DNA of 41,556 nucleotides from an uncultured bacterium (GTDB lineage Bacteria; Planctomycetota; Phycisphaerae; Phycisphaerales; SM1A02). This document shows, piece by piece, positions 33,687 through 41,556 of this stretch. The position numbers were made by a program, and so were the translations under genes. The DNA lies in NCBI GenBank assembly GCA_903919715.1, contig CAIXJC010000051.1:1-41556 (forward strand), given 5' to 3'. Numbering within the stretch: the stretch's first letter is position 1; each line of letters starts with the position of its first letter. Below the pieces are notes generated by a model, which worked only from the letters and a program-made list of their open reading frames with translations, searched no databases and was not told the origin of the DNA.

Positions 33687-34709
33687 ATGTTGAAGTCCTT
33701 CAAATCACCCAGTCAGCGAAATCTGATCGCAGTGGAATGCGGAACAAACACACTGAGATTGCTCCAACTCGCCGGCAACGGAACATCTGCCGTTGTACAA
33801 GCGGTCGCAGTCATCACGGGTGCAGGATTCAATTCAGAACAAAGCGCCGGCGACGAAGCGGCGATTCGACGAATCAAGGAAGCGCTTCGCGGAGGCGGAT
33901 TTTCTGGGCGCGCATGCGCGCTCTCACTTCCAGCCAAGTCCATCTTGACCGAATCGATCGAAGTACCGGCCCTTGCCAATGACGAAATGAAAGAAAGCGT
34001 TTCGTGGACCGCGGTCGACCGACTCGGCGTTGATCGTAGCGAAGTGGTCGCTGGCCATCTGCCGATTCGTGCTGGAACACTCGGCGGACCGACCTCTGAA
34101 GTATTGGTTGTTGCAACCCGACGCGAGTCTGTAAATCGAGCCGTTGTGTTGTTGACGAAAGCTGGTCTGGAACCACAGCGGGCGGAACTCGGCGCACTTG
34201 CTGCGATGAGACTCGCATGGGGTCAGATCAAAGCCAGTGCCACTCTTCCGCACTTTGCATTTCTCCATCTGGAATCAGATCGCGCAACGCTTGCGCTACT
34301 CAATAGCAGTGGACTTATCTTTCACCGGTCATTCGCTTGGGAATCAAGCGCAGATTTGGCTCACGGAGCAATTCCTGTCGCCGGCGAAGAAAATGAATCA
34401 CACGCATGGCGCTGGCGCCAAATGGCCGAGGAGATGCTCCTTTGCTTGCGACATGTCGAACGACGATCCGCGGGATCATGGCCAGAGTTTGTGCTTCTCA
34501 GCGGCGCTCTTGCCGAAGAACCTGGCGCCGCATCTGCGATTCGATCAGTCTGCGGCGCAGAGACGCGCGCAATGGATCTCGAACAATTTTCTGATTGGTC
34601 CAAGGTCAAGCGCCCAAGCGGGTCACTCTCGGCATGGACTTCTCTCGTCTCCGTCGCACTGCCAAAGGCATCGATTGTCGCTCCAAAGACAAAACGAAAG
34701 GTCGCATGA
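33687..34709 (+). CDS. pilM: PilM-like actin-fold assembly protein
   Basis: About 340 residues from the ATG at 33687. The N-terminus R-N-L-I-A-V-E-C-G-T-N-T-L-R-L-L-Q-L matches the first phosphate loop of PilM/GspL-type actin-like proteins (usually GLDIGSSSVKLVEL). Further marks are CALSLPAKSILTESIEVPALANDEMKESVSW and VLVVATRRESVNRAVVLLTKAGLEPQ. PilM is a cytoplasmic ring protein that binds PilN. An in-frame ATG at 33636 lies directly behind the terminator stem and is less likely. The 3' end overlaps the next gene as ATGA (34706-34709), starting a run of coupled genes. Confidence 0.82.
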   Translation: MLKSFKSPSQRNLIAVECGTNTLRLLQLAGNGTSAVVQAVAVITGAGFNSEQSAGDEAAIRRIKEALRGGGFSGRACALSLPAKSILTESIEVPALANDEMKESVSWTAVDRLGVDRSEVVAGHLPIRAGTLGGPTSEVLVVATRRESVNRAVVLLTKAGLEPQRAELGALAAMRLAWGQIKASATLPHFAFLHLESDRATLALLNSSGLIFHRSFAWESSADLAHGAIPVAGEENESHAWRWRQMAEEMLLCLRHVERRSAGSWPEFVLLSGALAEEPGAASAIRSVCGAETRAMDLEQFSDWSKVKRPSGSLSAWTSLVSVALPKASIVAPKTKRKVA

Positions 34710-35383
34710 GTGATTTCTTCGTCGATCTGCTGCCAGATGATGCTCGCAAGATTTTCCGTCGGCGCGCTCATTTTCGACTTATGAAATTGACCGCCGTGTT
34801 GGCTTTGACCATTACAACTGGCGTTGTTTTCAATTCATTCGTCGAGCTACGCAAAGCTCGAGCTGTTCACGAAGTTATCGTCGCCTTAAGAGACCGATCG
34901 AGCAAGATTGATGAGTTGGTTGGACGTTCGGTCCAAGAGCGATCGGTTCTTCGCAGTGAAATCGCGGCCGATGCGATGCTTCGGTCACCAGTCAGCACAA
35001 GTGAGATCATCGCCACCATTTCGCATCTCCTGCCAGAGGGAAGTTGGCTTGAATCAATGCGAGTCGCACTGGAAGAACAAAAACTTGGCAAAACTCCTGC
35101 GCTCGGACGGCCGATCTATGTCGTGCTGATGTCAGGGATCGCGTCCAATGCGCAATCGGTACAGGACTTTGCGTCCCAACTCCGCAAGACGGCTCCATTT
35201 GTAGCCGTCACTATTCTGGAGCAACGCGCAGCACCAAGGAGTGGCGGTCAATCGGAACAGCAATTCGAAATGCGTGCGCGAATCGATCCAAACGCCGCAC
35301 AATCCGACCTCAGCAAATCGAACTCATTAGCCCGGACCGTTGCGGTCCGATCGCAAGAACCAAATGGAGGATCGACGAAATGA
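34706..35383 (+). CDS. pilN: PilN-like inner-membrane assembly protein
   Basis: A 225-residue bitopic protein: a short cytoplasmic N-terminus (MSDFFVDLLPDDARKIFRRR) equivalent to the PilM-binding tail of PilN, one membrane helix (about residues 26-44, KLTAVLALTITTGVVFNSF), a coiled coil (LRDRSSKIDELVGRSVQERSVLRSEI), and a ferredoxin-like periplasmic domain (ATISHLLPEGSWLESMRV, VQDFASQLRKTAPF). The start is set by the ATGA overlap with pilM. Sequence identity to classical PilN appears low; the assignment rests on architecture and gene order pilM-N-O-P. Confidence 0.75.
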   Translation: MSDFFVDLLPDDARKIFRRRAHFRLMKLTAVLALTITTGVVFNSFVELRKARAVHEVIVALRDRSSKIDELVGRSVQERSVLRSEIAADAMLRSPVSTSEIIATISHLLPEGSWLESMRVALEEQKLGKTPALGRPIYVVLMSGIASNAQSVQDFASQLRKTAPFVAVTILEQRAAPRSGGQSEQQFEMRARIDPNAAQSDLSKSNSLARTVAVRSQEPNGGSTK

Positions 35384-35928
35384 AGTTTTCACCATTCTGG
35401 ATCGTCGCGATCGCACCATCTGTCGTTGGCGTTGTCATCATCAGCGCATTCGCAATTCCAAATTTTCGTCAGGCCGCAGAGATGCGTGCCGACAGCCTGA
35501 ATGTGTCGAATGCGACCGACCAATACATGGTGCAACGCGACGAATTCGAGCGGCTTGAAGCGGAAATCGCGACACTTCGCAAGCAGCGCACCGACAGTGG
35601 CCACGTGATGCGAAGCGATGTCAACGAGAGCAAACTCGTTCCGTCACTGACCCGACCAATCGACGGTACCGAAGTTCTTGATCAATCAATTCGAATTGGT
35701 GATCGCGAGACAATGACCGCACGCCCTGCTGGACTGGCACTGGATCGCCGAGCAATTGAAATGCAAATGACCGGGTCTTTCGAAGCCGTCTTTAAAACTG
35801 TTCGAACAGCCGAAGATGAATCCGGAACGACTCGAGTGAGATCGATCGACATCCATCGCAGCGGTCCACAGGTGCAAGCAATCGTAGGAATCGACGAATA
35901 CTTCTATACGTTGGAGGGCAAGCAATAA
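35380..35928 (+). CDS. pilO: PilO-like inner-membrane assembly protein
   Basis: A 182-residue bitopic protein with an N-terminal helix (FWIVAIAPSVVGVVIISAFAIP), a heptad-like coiled coil (YMVQRDEFERLEAEIATLRKQR) and a small periplasmic domain (IEMQMTGSFEAVFKTVRTAED, RVRSIDIHRSG). This is the PilO/GspM layout, pairing with PilN. It overlaps pilN as ATGA and the next gene as TAATG. It is somewhat shorter than typical PilO. The assignment relies mainly on order and architecture. Confidence 0.7.
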   Translation: MKFSPFWIVAIAPSVVGVVIISAFAIPNFRQAAEMRADSLNVSNATDQYMVQRDEFERLEAEIATLRKQRTDSGHVMRSDVNESKLVPSLTRPIDGTEVLDQSIRIGDRETMTARPAGLALDRRAIEMQMTGSFEAVFKTVRTAEDESGTTRVRSIDIHRSGPQVQAIVGIDEYFYTLEGKQ

Positions 35929-36455
35929 TGTCCTTTCAGAACCAATGGGGTGCATTCGCCGCACGACTGGGAACTTCGCCCAAACAACTTGCGATTCTCC
36001 TCGCTTCCGTTGTGATTGCGATCGGCATCTTTGGAGGCAAAGTCTTGCTTGCTCCAAAGTCTGCAGCGGCCGCGACCGCGGAACCCGCCGTCACGACCAA
36101 ATCTGTTGAGACAACTACTGCTCCAGCGATTCCCGACATCTTTCTGCAAGCAATCCCACATTGGAACCTCGCTGCCACTCCAGCGCGTAGTCCATTCACA
36201 TCGCCCGAAGACTTAAAGCCTGCGATCGACACGACATCCCCTGCCACTGGGAATGCTCCGACTTCGCCAACGGCTTTGGTGTTGCAGGCGACCTTGGATC
36301 GAGCCTTCGCAGTTGTCAACGGAAAAACTCTTCGCGTCGGCCAATCTTGGACGGACACAAAAACTGGACAAGCGTTCCGACTCATCGAGGTCGGCGAACG
36401 AAGCGCCACATTCTCAGTCGGAAGTCAGGTTGTCGAACTTTCACTTGCTGATTGA
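35928..36455 (+). CDS. PilP/GspC-like protein
   Basis: A 175-residue bitopic protein: an N-terminal cytoplasmic stretch, one membrane helix (about residues 20-42, LAILLASVVIAIGIFGGKVLLA), an Ala/Thr/Pro-rich linker, and a compact C-terminal beta domain (LVLQATLDRAFAVVNGKTLRVGQSW, FRLIEVGERSATFSVGSQVVELSL). This end follows the homology-region pattern of GspC and PilP, which contacts the secretin. It links the inner-membrane PilMNO platform to the outer-membrane channel encoded in the divergent arm. The start overlaps the pilO stop by one base (TAATG). Confidence 0.72.
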   Translation: MSFQNQWGAFAARLGTSPKQLAILLASVVIAIGIFGGKVLLAPKSAAAATAEPAVTTKSVETTTAPAIPDIFLQAIPHWNLAATPARSPFTSPEDLKPAIDTTSPATGNAPTSPTALVLQATLDRAFAVVNGKTLRVGQSWTDTKTGQAFRLIEVGERSATFSVGSQVVELSLAD

Positions 36456-36473
36456 TTTCATCAAGAACCACCC

Positions 36474-38216
36474 ATGAACGACTTTGCTCATCCAGTTTCA
36501 ATTTCTCTCGGCCAAGTCCTGATCGACTCTGGGCTGCTGACTGCCGAACAATTGCGCGATGCACTGCTCGCTCAAACCTCCGACTCCCAGCGAAAGATGT
36601 TGGGAGAAATCCTCATCGAACGCGGATTTGTTTCGCAGGAGCAATTGCTTCGTGCCCTTGCGAGCGCCAAGGGATTGGAATTCATTGATCACCCCTCAGA
36701 AGTTGCTGACCCTGGCGTTCGAGCATTAGTTCCCGAAGCAATCCGCAATGAAAATATGGTGTTGCCGATCTCGCTGACCGAAGGCGAACTTGTTGTTTGC
36801 ACTGCAAATCCAGACGACTTTGTAATCACGGAACATCTCGCACGAATGACGGGCTTTCGGATCCGCGTGACCGTCAGCACTCCTGCGGAACTCGAAATCG
36901 CATTTGCCGTTCCAACGCCGGAAGTCGAATCTGCGACAGATCGAACTGGCGCGCAGACACAGGAGATCGTTGCCGAACTTCTCGACAATCTTGACGATGT
37001 TGTCGGCGCAGTCACCGAGCCAAAAACTGCGGAAATGTCTGGCGGCGCCGAAGAGGCCTCGAGCGGACCCGTTGTGCGTTTGGTGAATCACATCATCGCC
37101 TGCGCCGTTGCCGAAGGAGCATCAGATATTCACATCGAACCCGACGATGGCCAATTGCGTGTCCGATTGCGCGTCGACGGAGTTCTCCATGTCCGCGTGA
37201 AACCGCCGCACCGAATGCATTCAGCAATCGCCAGCCGCGTGAAGATCATGGCACGCTTGGACATCTCTGAACGACGCGTGCCCCAAGACGGCGAAATCAG
37301 CGTCCGCGTGAACGGACGCCCCATCGACTTGCGCGTTTCAACTTTGCCTGGGAAATTTGGCGAAAAAGTCGTCATGCGAGTCATCGACGTTGGCGGAACC
37401 AGAATCGGTTTAGAGAAACTCGGTTTTCGCGCAACAACTGAAGCAACTTTCCGCAAAGTCATCGACGAACCCCACGGCGTTGTTCTGGTGACAGGACCGA
37501 CTGGCAGCGGTAAATCGACGACCCTCTATTCGGTGCTTGCTGGCTTCGATACCGAGAGCTTGAATGTCTCGACGGTCGAAGATCCAGTCGAAAGCAACCT
37601 CCCAGGTGTCCATCAAACGCAGATGAACGTCAAGGCGGGGCTTACCTTCTCAAGCGCACTGCGCTCGCTTTTGCGACAGGATCCGGACATCATTATGGTT
37701 GGTGAAATTCGTGACGGCGAAACTGCTCAGACTGCCGTCCAAGCAGCGCTCACGGGCCATCTCGTGCTCTCGACCCTCCACACAAACGATGCGCCGAGCG
37801 CCGTGACACGGCTCACCAATCTCGGCGTCGAACCCTTTCTGGTTGCTGCCAGCCTTCGGGGGGTCCTCGCACAGCGACTCGTGCGAAAGACGTGCAATCA
37901 CTGCCGAAATACCTACATTCCAGACGCCCACGAATTCGCCAGTATGGGCAAGTATGCGGAGGGACGGAAGGAATTGACCAAGGGAACCGGCTGCAAGAAG
38001 TGCCATGAGCGTGGATGCTCTGGACGAATTGGTCTCTACGAATTACTCGTTCCAGACAACCAGATCCTCGATGCGATTTCATCAAAACTTGATCTCAATT
38101 CGATACGCGATTTGCTTGCGAAGCAAGGATTTGAAACATTGTGGGATGACGGCATGCAAAAGGTGCTTGCCGGATTGACAACCTTGGAGGAAGTACATGG
38201 CGCATGCCGTCGCTGA
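36474..38216 (+). CDS. gspE: Assembly ATPase (GspE/PilB)
   Basis: A 580-residue hexameric motor ATPase. The N-terminal GspE/MshE-type domain occupies about residues 10-150 (LIDSGLLTAEQLRDALLAQ, GEILIERGFVSQEQLLRALA). The linker domain follows with SDIHIEPDDGQLRVRLRVDG, then Walker A GPTGSGKSTT (341-350), the Asp box NVSTVEDPVE, Walker B DIIMVGEIRD (405-414) and the His box STLHTNDAP. A zinc site has four cysteines (C474, C477, C507, C510). All catalytic parts are intact. It would drive addition of the pilin subunits made by 33172-33531. It overlaps the next gene by 20 bases. Confidence 0.95.
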   Translation: MNDFAHPVSISLGQVLIDSGLLTAEQLRDALLAQTSDSQRKMLGEILIERGFVSQEQLLRALASAKGLEFIDHPSEVADPGVRALVPEAIRNENMVLPISLTEGELVVCTANPDDFVITEHLARMTGFRIRVTVSTPAELEIAFAVPTPEVESATDRTGAQTQEIVAELLDNLDDVVGAVTEPKTAEMSGGAEEASSGPVVRLVNHIIACAVAEGASDIHIEPDDGQLRVRLRVDGVLHVRVKPPHRMHSAIASRVKIMARLDISERRVPQDGEISVRVNGRPIDLRVSTLPGKFGEKVVMRVIDVGGTRIGLEKLGFRATTEATFRKVIDEPHGVVLVTGPTGSGKSTTLYSVLAGFDTESLNVSTVEDPVESNLPGVHQTQMNVKAGLTFSSALRSLLRQDPDIIMVGEIRDGETAQTAVQAALTGHLVLSTLHTNDAPSAVTRLTNLGVEPFLVAASLRGVLAQRLVRKTCNHCRNTYIPDAHEFASMGKYAEGRKELTKGTGCKKCHERGCSGRIGLYELLVPDNQILDAISSKLDLNSIRDLLAKQGFETLWDDGMQKVLAGLTTLEEVHGACRR

Positions 38217-39456
38217 ACAAGTTCTGACCCCCCGATTCGAATGGCGCGCTCGCCGAACAGATGGCGCACCAGAGCGCGGCGTTATGGAAGCTGCGAATCA
38301 TGCAGGAGTTGTTCGCGAACTGCACCGCCAAGGGCTCGTCGTCGTTTCAATCGCTCTGACTGAAATCGACGCAAAGCCGACCGAACGTGCGAATCATGGA
38401 GATCGCTCGCTCAGCAATCGATTCCGGCGCGACGAGGTCTTGTCGCTGTGCACGCAACTATCTGTGATGATGAAGACAGGCGTCTCACTGATCGAAGGAC
38501 TCGAAACATACGCAGCTCAAACACCAAGCAAAGAAGCGGCATCGGTCATCCGACGGATTCGCGATGATGTCTGCGAGGGCGAAGATCTTTCGGTGGCGAT
38601 GGCGAAATGGCCACGAATATTTCCGACCGTCATGATCGCATTGCTCCAGGCAGCTGAGGCAACTGGCATGCTCGATCAAATGCTTGCACGTATTGCCAAA
38701 GACCTTTCCAAACAACGAAAATTCACGCGGCAAGTCAAGGGGGCGATGGCTTATCCCGGAATCATGTTGGCGGTTGCGATTGCTGCCGTCACGATCATCA
38801 TGACCTTCGTCCTGCCAAAGTTCCGTCCGCTCTTTGCGGCGCAAGGTGACAAGTTGCCTGCGATCACTCGGGTTCTTATGACGATCGCCGACAGCTTGCA
38901 AGATCACTGGCCGATCTGGATCGTCTCACTGAGTGCGATCATCTGTGGTGGGACCGTCTGGGCAAAATCCGCTGGAGGTCGGCTTGCGCTTGATTGGTTG
39001 CGCATGAACACTCCAATTGTCAAGAAGATGTTTCAACAGTTGTACACCGTTCGATTTGCTGGAACGATGGGCACCTTGCTCGCCGCTGGCGTCAGTTTGC
39101 TCGATGTCATTCGCATCTTGCGCACAGTCACGGGAAACACGCTGTACAACGAATTGTGGGATGAGTTAGAAGATCGCGTCAATCGAGGCCAGGACATGTC
39201 GACGGCTTTCTTGCAATCGCCGTTGGTCCCGCGGCCAGTCTCGGCGATGATCAATGCGGGCGAGCGAAGCGGACGGTTGTCCGAAACGCTCGAACACGCA
39301 GCTCAATTTTCGGAGGACGAACTTGATTCAGCAATCAAGATGGCAACGAGTCTGATCGAACCGATCATGATTCTTGGCATGGGTGTGGTTGTTGGCGGTA
39401 TCGCAGCGGCGATGTTGTTGCCGATCTTTGGTTTGAGTAAGTCACTTCATCACTAA
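38197..39456 (+). CDS. gspF: Inner-membrane platform protein (GspF/PilC)
   Basis: A 419-residue polytopic protein with two T2SSF domains. The first (about residues 70-195) reads EVLSLCTQLSVMMKTGVSLIEGLETYA and GAMAYPGIMLAVAIAAVTIIMTFVLPKF. The second (about 275-400) reads FAGTMGTLLAAGVSLLDVIRILRTVTGN, PRPVSAMINAGERSGRLSETLEHAA and EPIMILGMGVVVGGIAAAMLLPIF. It transmits motion of the ATPase to the growing pilus. The ATG at 38197 lies inside the gspE end and has GGAGG six bases ahead, indicating coupled translation. Last gene of the plus arm; no convincing terminator follows. Confidence 0.95.
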   Translation: MAHAVAEQVLTPRFEWRARRTDGAPERGVMEAANHAGVVRELHRQGLVVVSIALTEIDAKPTERANHGDRSLSNRFRRDEVLSLCTQLSVMMKTGVSLIEGLETYAAQTPSKEAASVIRRIRDDVCEGEDLSVAMAKWPRIFPTVMIALLQAAEATGMLDQMLARIAKDLSKQRKFTRQVKGAMAYPGIMLAVAIAAVTIIMTFVLPKFRPLFAAQGDKLPAITRVLMTIADSLQDHWPIWIVSLSAIICGGTVWAKSAGGRLALDWLRMNTPIVKKMFQQLYTVRFAGTMGTLLAAGVSLLDVIRILRTVTGNTLYNELWDELEDRVNRGQDMSTAFLQSPLVPRPVSAMINAGERSGRLSETLEHAAQFSEDELDSAIKMATSLIEPIMILGMGVVVGGIAAAMLLPIFGLSKSLHH

Positions 39457-39508
39457 GTTGCATCGGAGTCTTCGAGACTCAGCCACCGCGTTCGCGCGAC
39501 TGGCGAAC

Positions 39509-41095
39509 TTAGGGAGCAGTGACAGCGGTAGCGGGGTCAAGGCGCACATGCATCTGAAGAGGTGCCGTGCGCCCTCCCCGCGGCGCTGCGGAGATTGCGT
39601 GTGTCTGCGACTGGAATCCGCTCTTCGAAATCACAATCATTGCGCTGCGACTGCTTGCATTCCAAGCAATCGATGAGGTTACAGGAGTCAATCCGACATC
39701 GAGTCCATCGATCGTTACCTTCGCGCCCGGAGGATCTGAATCGATTGAAATCCCTTCAACGACGGGAGCGCCCTCGGCCTGAGGAAGCGAGGATCCAGCG
39801 GACTTCGCGAGTGATTTCCACTGGTCAACGAACCATTGAGGCTTCACCGTGTCGGTGGCAACGAGTCCGACGACCGTGACGAGCAAGACAGAAATCGTCG
39901 GAACCAACCAACCACTCGAACGCCGAATCGATTGGGATTCCAGAGCATGAGTGCTCGAGCTGCCTCGATTTGGACGAGTCGATTTCGAAGTGGGCGCTGG
40001 CGATTCTGGCGCAATTGCCAACTCGTCGACTGGACCTCCGCGCAACCAATCGCGTAGTGACTCGCCAAGTTCACGGGCATCAGCGAATCTCTCGCCTCGC
40101 TCTCGACGCAGACACTTTGCGACGATCTTCGCAAGACTCTCATCGACCTCGGTCGTAATCGACCGCACATCTGGCGCCTCCTCGTCACAAACAATTCTCG
40201 CAGCTTCTGAAACCGAAAGTGCACGAACATCATGTGGATAACTCCCCGAAATCAATTCAAAGAGAATCACTCCAAGCGCATAGACGTCCGCTCGTTGGTC
40301 GATTTTGCGAGGATCGCCTGCAAACTGCTCGGGACTCATGTATTGCATCGTTCCAACGAGTTGCCCAGTTTGAGTCTGAACAACCGCCATTCCGACATCA
40401 TTCCCTAGACAACGTGCGACACCGAAATCGATGACCTTTGGCGATCCGCTGACGGCAACCAAAATATTTGCTGGTTTCAAATCTCGGTGAACGATCCCCA
40501 TGCGGTGTGCGTGGCCAATCGCATCGCTGACCTCGGCGACGATGCCCAGTCGCTCGCGAAGATTCAATCGTTTCTTGTCGCACCAAACAGCGATGTCATC
40601 CGCATTGGCGATGTATTCCATCGCAAACCACGGGACAGCTCCGTCGCCTTCGTCATACATGCCGCTGCCGTAAAACGATGCGATTGCAGGATGATGCAAT
40701 TTTTTCATCACATCGGCCTCACGCGCAAATCGCTGAATCGCGACTTGGGTTGTGACCGATCGCCCGAGTACTTTCATAGCCACTTCTTGGGCCGTATTGA
40801 TCGTGCTTCGCGCTAAATAGACCCGCCCCATACCACCGGTTCCGATCAGTTTTTCAATGCGATACTCCCCAAGAACTTGTCCAAGAAGCGAATCGGCGAG
40901 TCGAATGGGAGTCTCATCAACCGATTCTTCGGCATGAGTCGGATTTGCGCCATGCATGGCGAGCAGACGCCGGACCTCCACGATCACTTGGGAATCAAGA
41001 GTTTGCGTAGCGATCCATGCTGCGGGGTCTGGTGTTCCGTCGCGAATCGCATCTTCAAATAGTCGCTGCGCCTGTTGCCGTTGCGCGGGATTCAT
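39509..41095 (-). CDS. Membrane Ser/Thr protein kinase with PEGA domain
   Basis: A 528-residue Hanks-type kinase. The N-terminal ~75 residues are helical, as in many planctomycete kinases. The kinase domain runs about 78-350: IGTGGMGRVYLA, Lys108 (AMKVL), HRDLKPANIL (203-212), DFGVA (223-227) and MSPEQFAGDPRKIDQRADVYALGVILFELISG, all catalytic residues present. A linker and one membrane helix (about 396-414, LVPTISVLLVTVVGLVATD) lead to an extracytoplasmic PEGA domain (447-515, ISIDSDPPGAKVTIDGLDVGLTPV). It would phosphorylate cytoplasmic proteins in response to an envelope signal. Convergent with gspF and divergent from the small membrane protein gene (18 bases between starts). Confidence 0.93.
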   Translation of the reverse strand: MNPAQRQQAQRLFEDAIRDGTPDPAAWIATQTLDSQVIVEVRRLLAMHGANPTHAEESVDETPIRLADSLLGQVLGEYRIEKLIGTGGMGRVYLARSTINTAQEVAMKVLGRSVTTQVAIQRFAREADVMKKLHHPAIASFYGSGMYDEGDGAVPWFAMEYIANADDIAVWCDKKRLNLRERLGIVAEVSDAIGHAHRMGIVHRDLKPANILVAVSGSPKVIDFGVARCLGNDVGMAVVQTQTGQLVGTMQYMSPEQFAGDPRKIDQRADVYALGVILFELISGSYPHDVRALSVSEAARIVCDEEAPDVRSITTEVDESLAKIVAKCLRRERGERFADARELGESLRDWLRGGPVDELAIAPESPAPTSKSTRPNRGSSSTHALESQSIRRSSGWLVPTISVLLVTVVGLVATDTVKPQWFVDQWKSLAKSAGSSLPQAEGAPVVEGISIDSDPPGAKVTIDGLDVGLTPVTSSIAWNASSRSAMIVISKSGFQSQTHAISAAPRGGRTAPLQMHVRLDPATAVTAP

Positions 41096-41113
41096 AGCTT
41101 GCAGAGTAGCCCA

Positions 41114-41437
41114 ATGTGTATTCTCTGCGGCGTGAAAGTTTTACTGATCATCGTGGGCGCGATGGGCGCCCTCCTTTTCGCTCGAGCAGCCAAATGGGGT
41201 CCGATGGAGACTGCGCCGCTCGATGTGATCATTGGTTGGGCAGTTTCAATCGCATCAGTCATCAGCGCTGTCTGGCTGGCGAAATTGAAATTCCCGGCGT
41301 GGGCTGCGATCTTTGGCGCGATGGCGATTGTGCTGAATGTTGTTGCGCCCGTGCAGATGCCAGGACATTGGCACACACCAATGAATATCGTTTGCGGAGT
41401 CTTGTGCGCGGCATGCGTGGTGCGGAATTGGGAATAA
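41114..41437 (+). CDS. Small membrane protein (possibly DUF6804-like)
   Basis: A protein of about 107 residues with four short hydrophobic segments (VLLIIVGAMGALLFARAA, VIIGWAVSIASVISAVWLAKL, AWAAIFGAMAIVLNVVAPV, NIVCGVLCAACVV). The pattern 'AIFGAMAIVLNVVAPV' near the third helix recalls DUF6804 proteins (IFG-IAILFNP). A GTG at 41132 is an alternative start. The last three codons and the stop fall inside the first copy of a tandem repeat, so the present C-terminus has probably been set by the repeat expansion. Function unknown. Confidence 0.55.
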   Translation: MCILCGVKVLLIIVGAMGALLFARAAKWGPMETAPLDVIIGWAVSIASVISAVWLAKLKFPAWAAIFGAMAIVLNVVAPVQMPGHWHTPMNIVCGVLCAACVVRNWE

Positions 41438-41488
41438 CAGTCCAAGACTGGGAATAACAGTCCAAGACTGGGAATAACAGTCCAAGAC
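41429..41488. repeat. Perfect 20-bp tandem repeat, three copies
   Basis: The unit TGGGAATAACAGTCCAAGAC occurs three times in a row without mismatch at 41429-41448, 41449-41468 and 41469-41488. The first copy holds the stop codon of the preceding gene (TGG GAA TAA). There are no spacers, so it is not CRISPR. The bases from 41489 to the window end hold no gene I can recognise. Confidence 0.97.
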
Positions 41489-41556
41489 CACAAACAACCA
41501 AACCATCCGAAGCCCAGTTAAGGGGTCGGCGCAGTCAGTGATTTCGTTGATGCTGG

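Noticed and set aside
39466..39480. Hairpin GAGTCT-TCG-AGACTC as a terminator after gspF
   Set aside because: Only six base pairs with a three-base loop and no T-run on either strand.
41429..41488. The 20-bp repeats as a small CRISPR array
   Set aside because: The copies are directly adjacent with no spacers, and no cas gene is present.

Overview
The window looks like a chromosomal segment of a planctomycete, probably class Phycisphaerae. Two secreted proteins end in duplicated dockerin-like calcium-binding repeats of the D-x-N/D-x-D-G...DLA-VLSAWG type, which are abundant in that group. Base composition is fairly balanced, there are many very short gene junctions, and a hybrid type II secretion/type IV pilus locus is present. 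The assignment is inference from gene content; there is no rRNA or other strong phylogenetic marker. Gene density is very high and no stretch over 300 bases lacks a gene. The longest gap, about 240 bases, is the divergent region upstream of the major pilin gene. I saw no insertion sequence, prophage or CRISPR array.

Layout. 1-10021 is a mixed region: a secreted DUF4139 protein cut by the left edge, a HutD-family protein, a membrane-anchored polysaccharide deacetylase, a chagasin-like (I42) inhibitor lipoprotein, tRNA-Arg(TCT), a GYF_2-like protein, an unknown lipoprotein, adenine deaminase, a ChaA-type cation/proton antiporter and a thioredoxin-fold protein that has lost both active-site cysteines.

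10068-24169 is an alpha-glucan (maltodextrin/glycogen) locus. On the minus strand are a secreted GH13 amylase, 4-alpha-glucanotransferase and glycogen/maltodextrin phosphorylase. On the plus strand are an ABC importer whose binding protein and first permease are one polypeptide, a second permease and a MalK-type ATPase. A second secreted GH13 enzyme carries a dockerin-like tail. Secreted enzymes would cut glucan outside, the importer would take up the oligomers, and MalQ plus GlgP would convert them to glucose and glucose-1-phosphate. A ClpP/NfeD-fold protein of unknown role sits between the importer genes.

24231-26041 holds a SYLF-domain lipoprotein and a secreted dockerin-tailed protein.

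26119-39456 is a pilus or type II secretion-like machine in two divergent arms. The minus arm has three pseudopilin-like genes (I-, J- and K/PilX-like), a GspH-like pseudopilin, the secretin and a TPR lipoprotein. The plus arm has a GspG-like major pilin closed by a strong terminator, then PilM, PilN, PilO, PilP/GspC, GspE/PilB and GspF/PilC. Many joints are ATGA overlaps. Prepilin peptidase and a retraction ATPase are not in the window.

39509-41556 holds a PEGA-domain Ser/Thr kinase, a small membrane protein and a perfect 20-bp tandem triplication at the end of that last gene.
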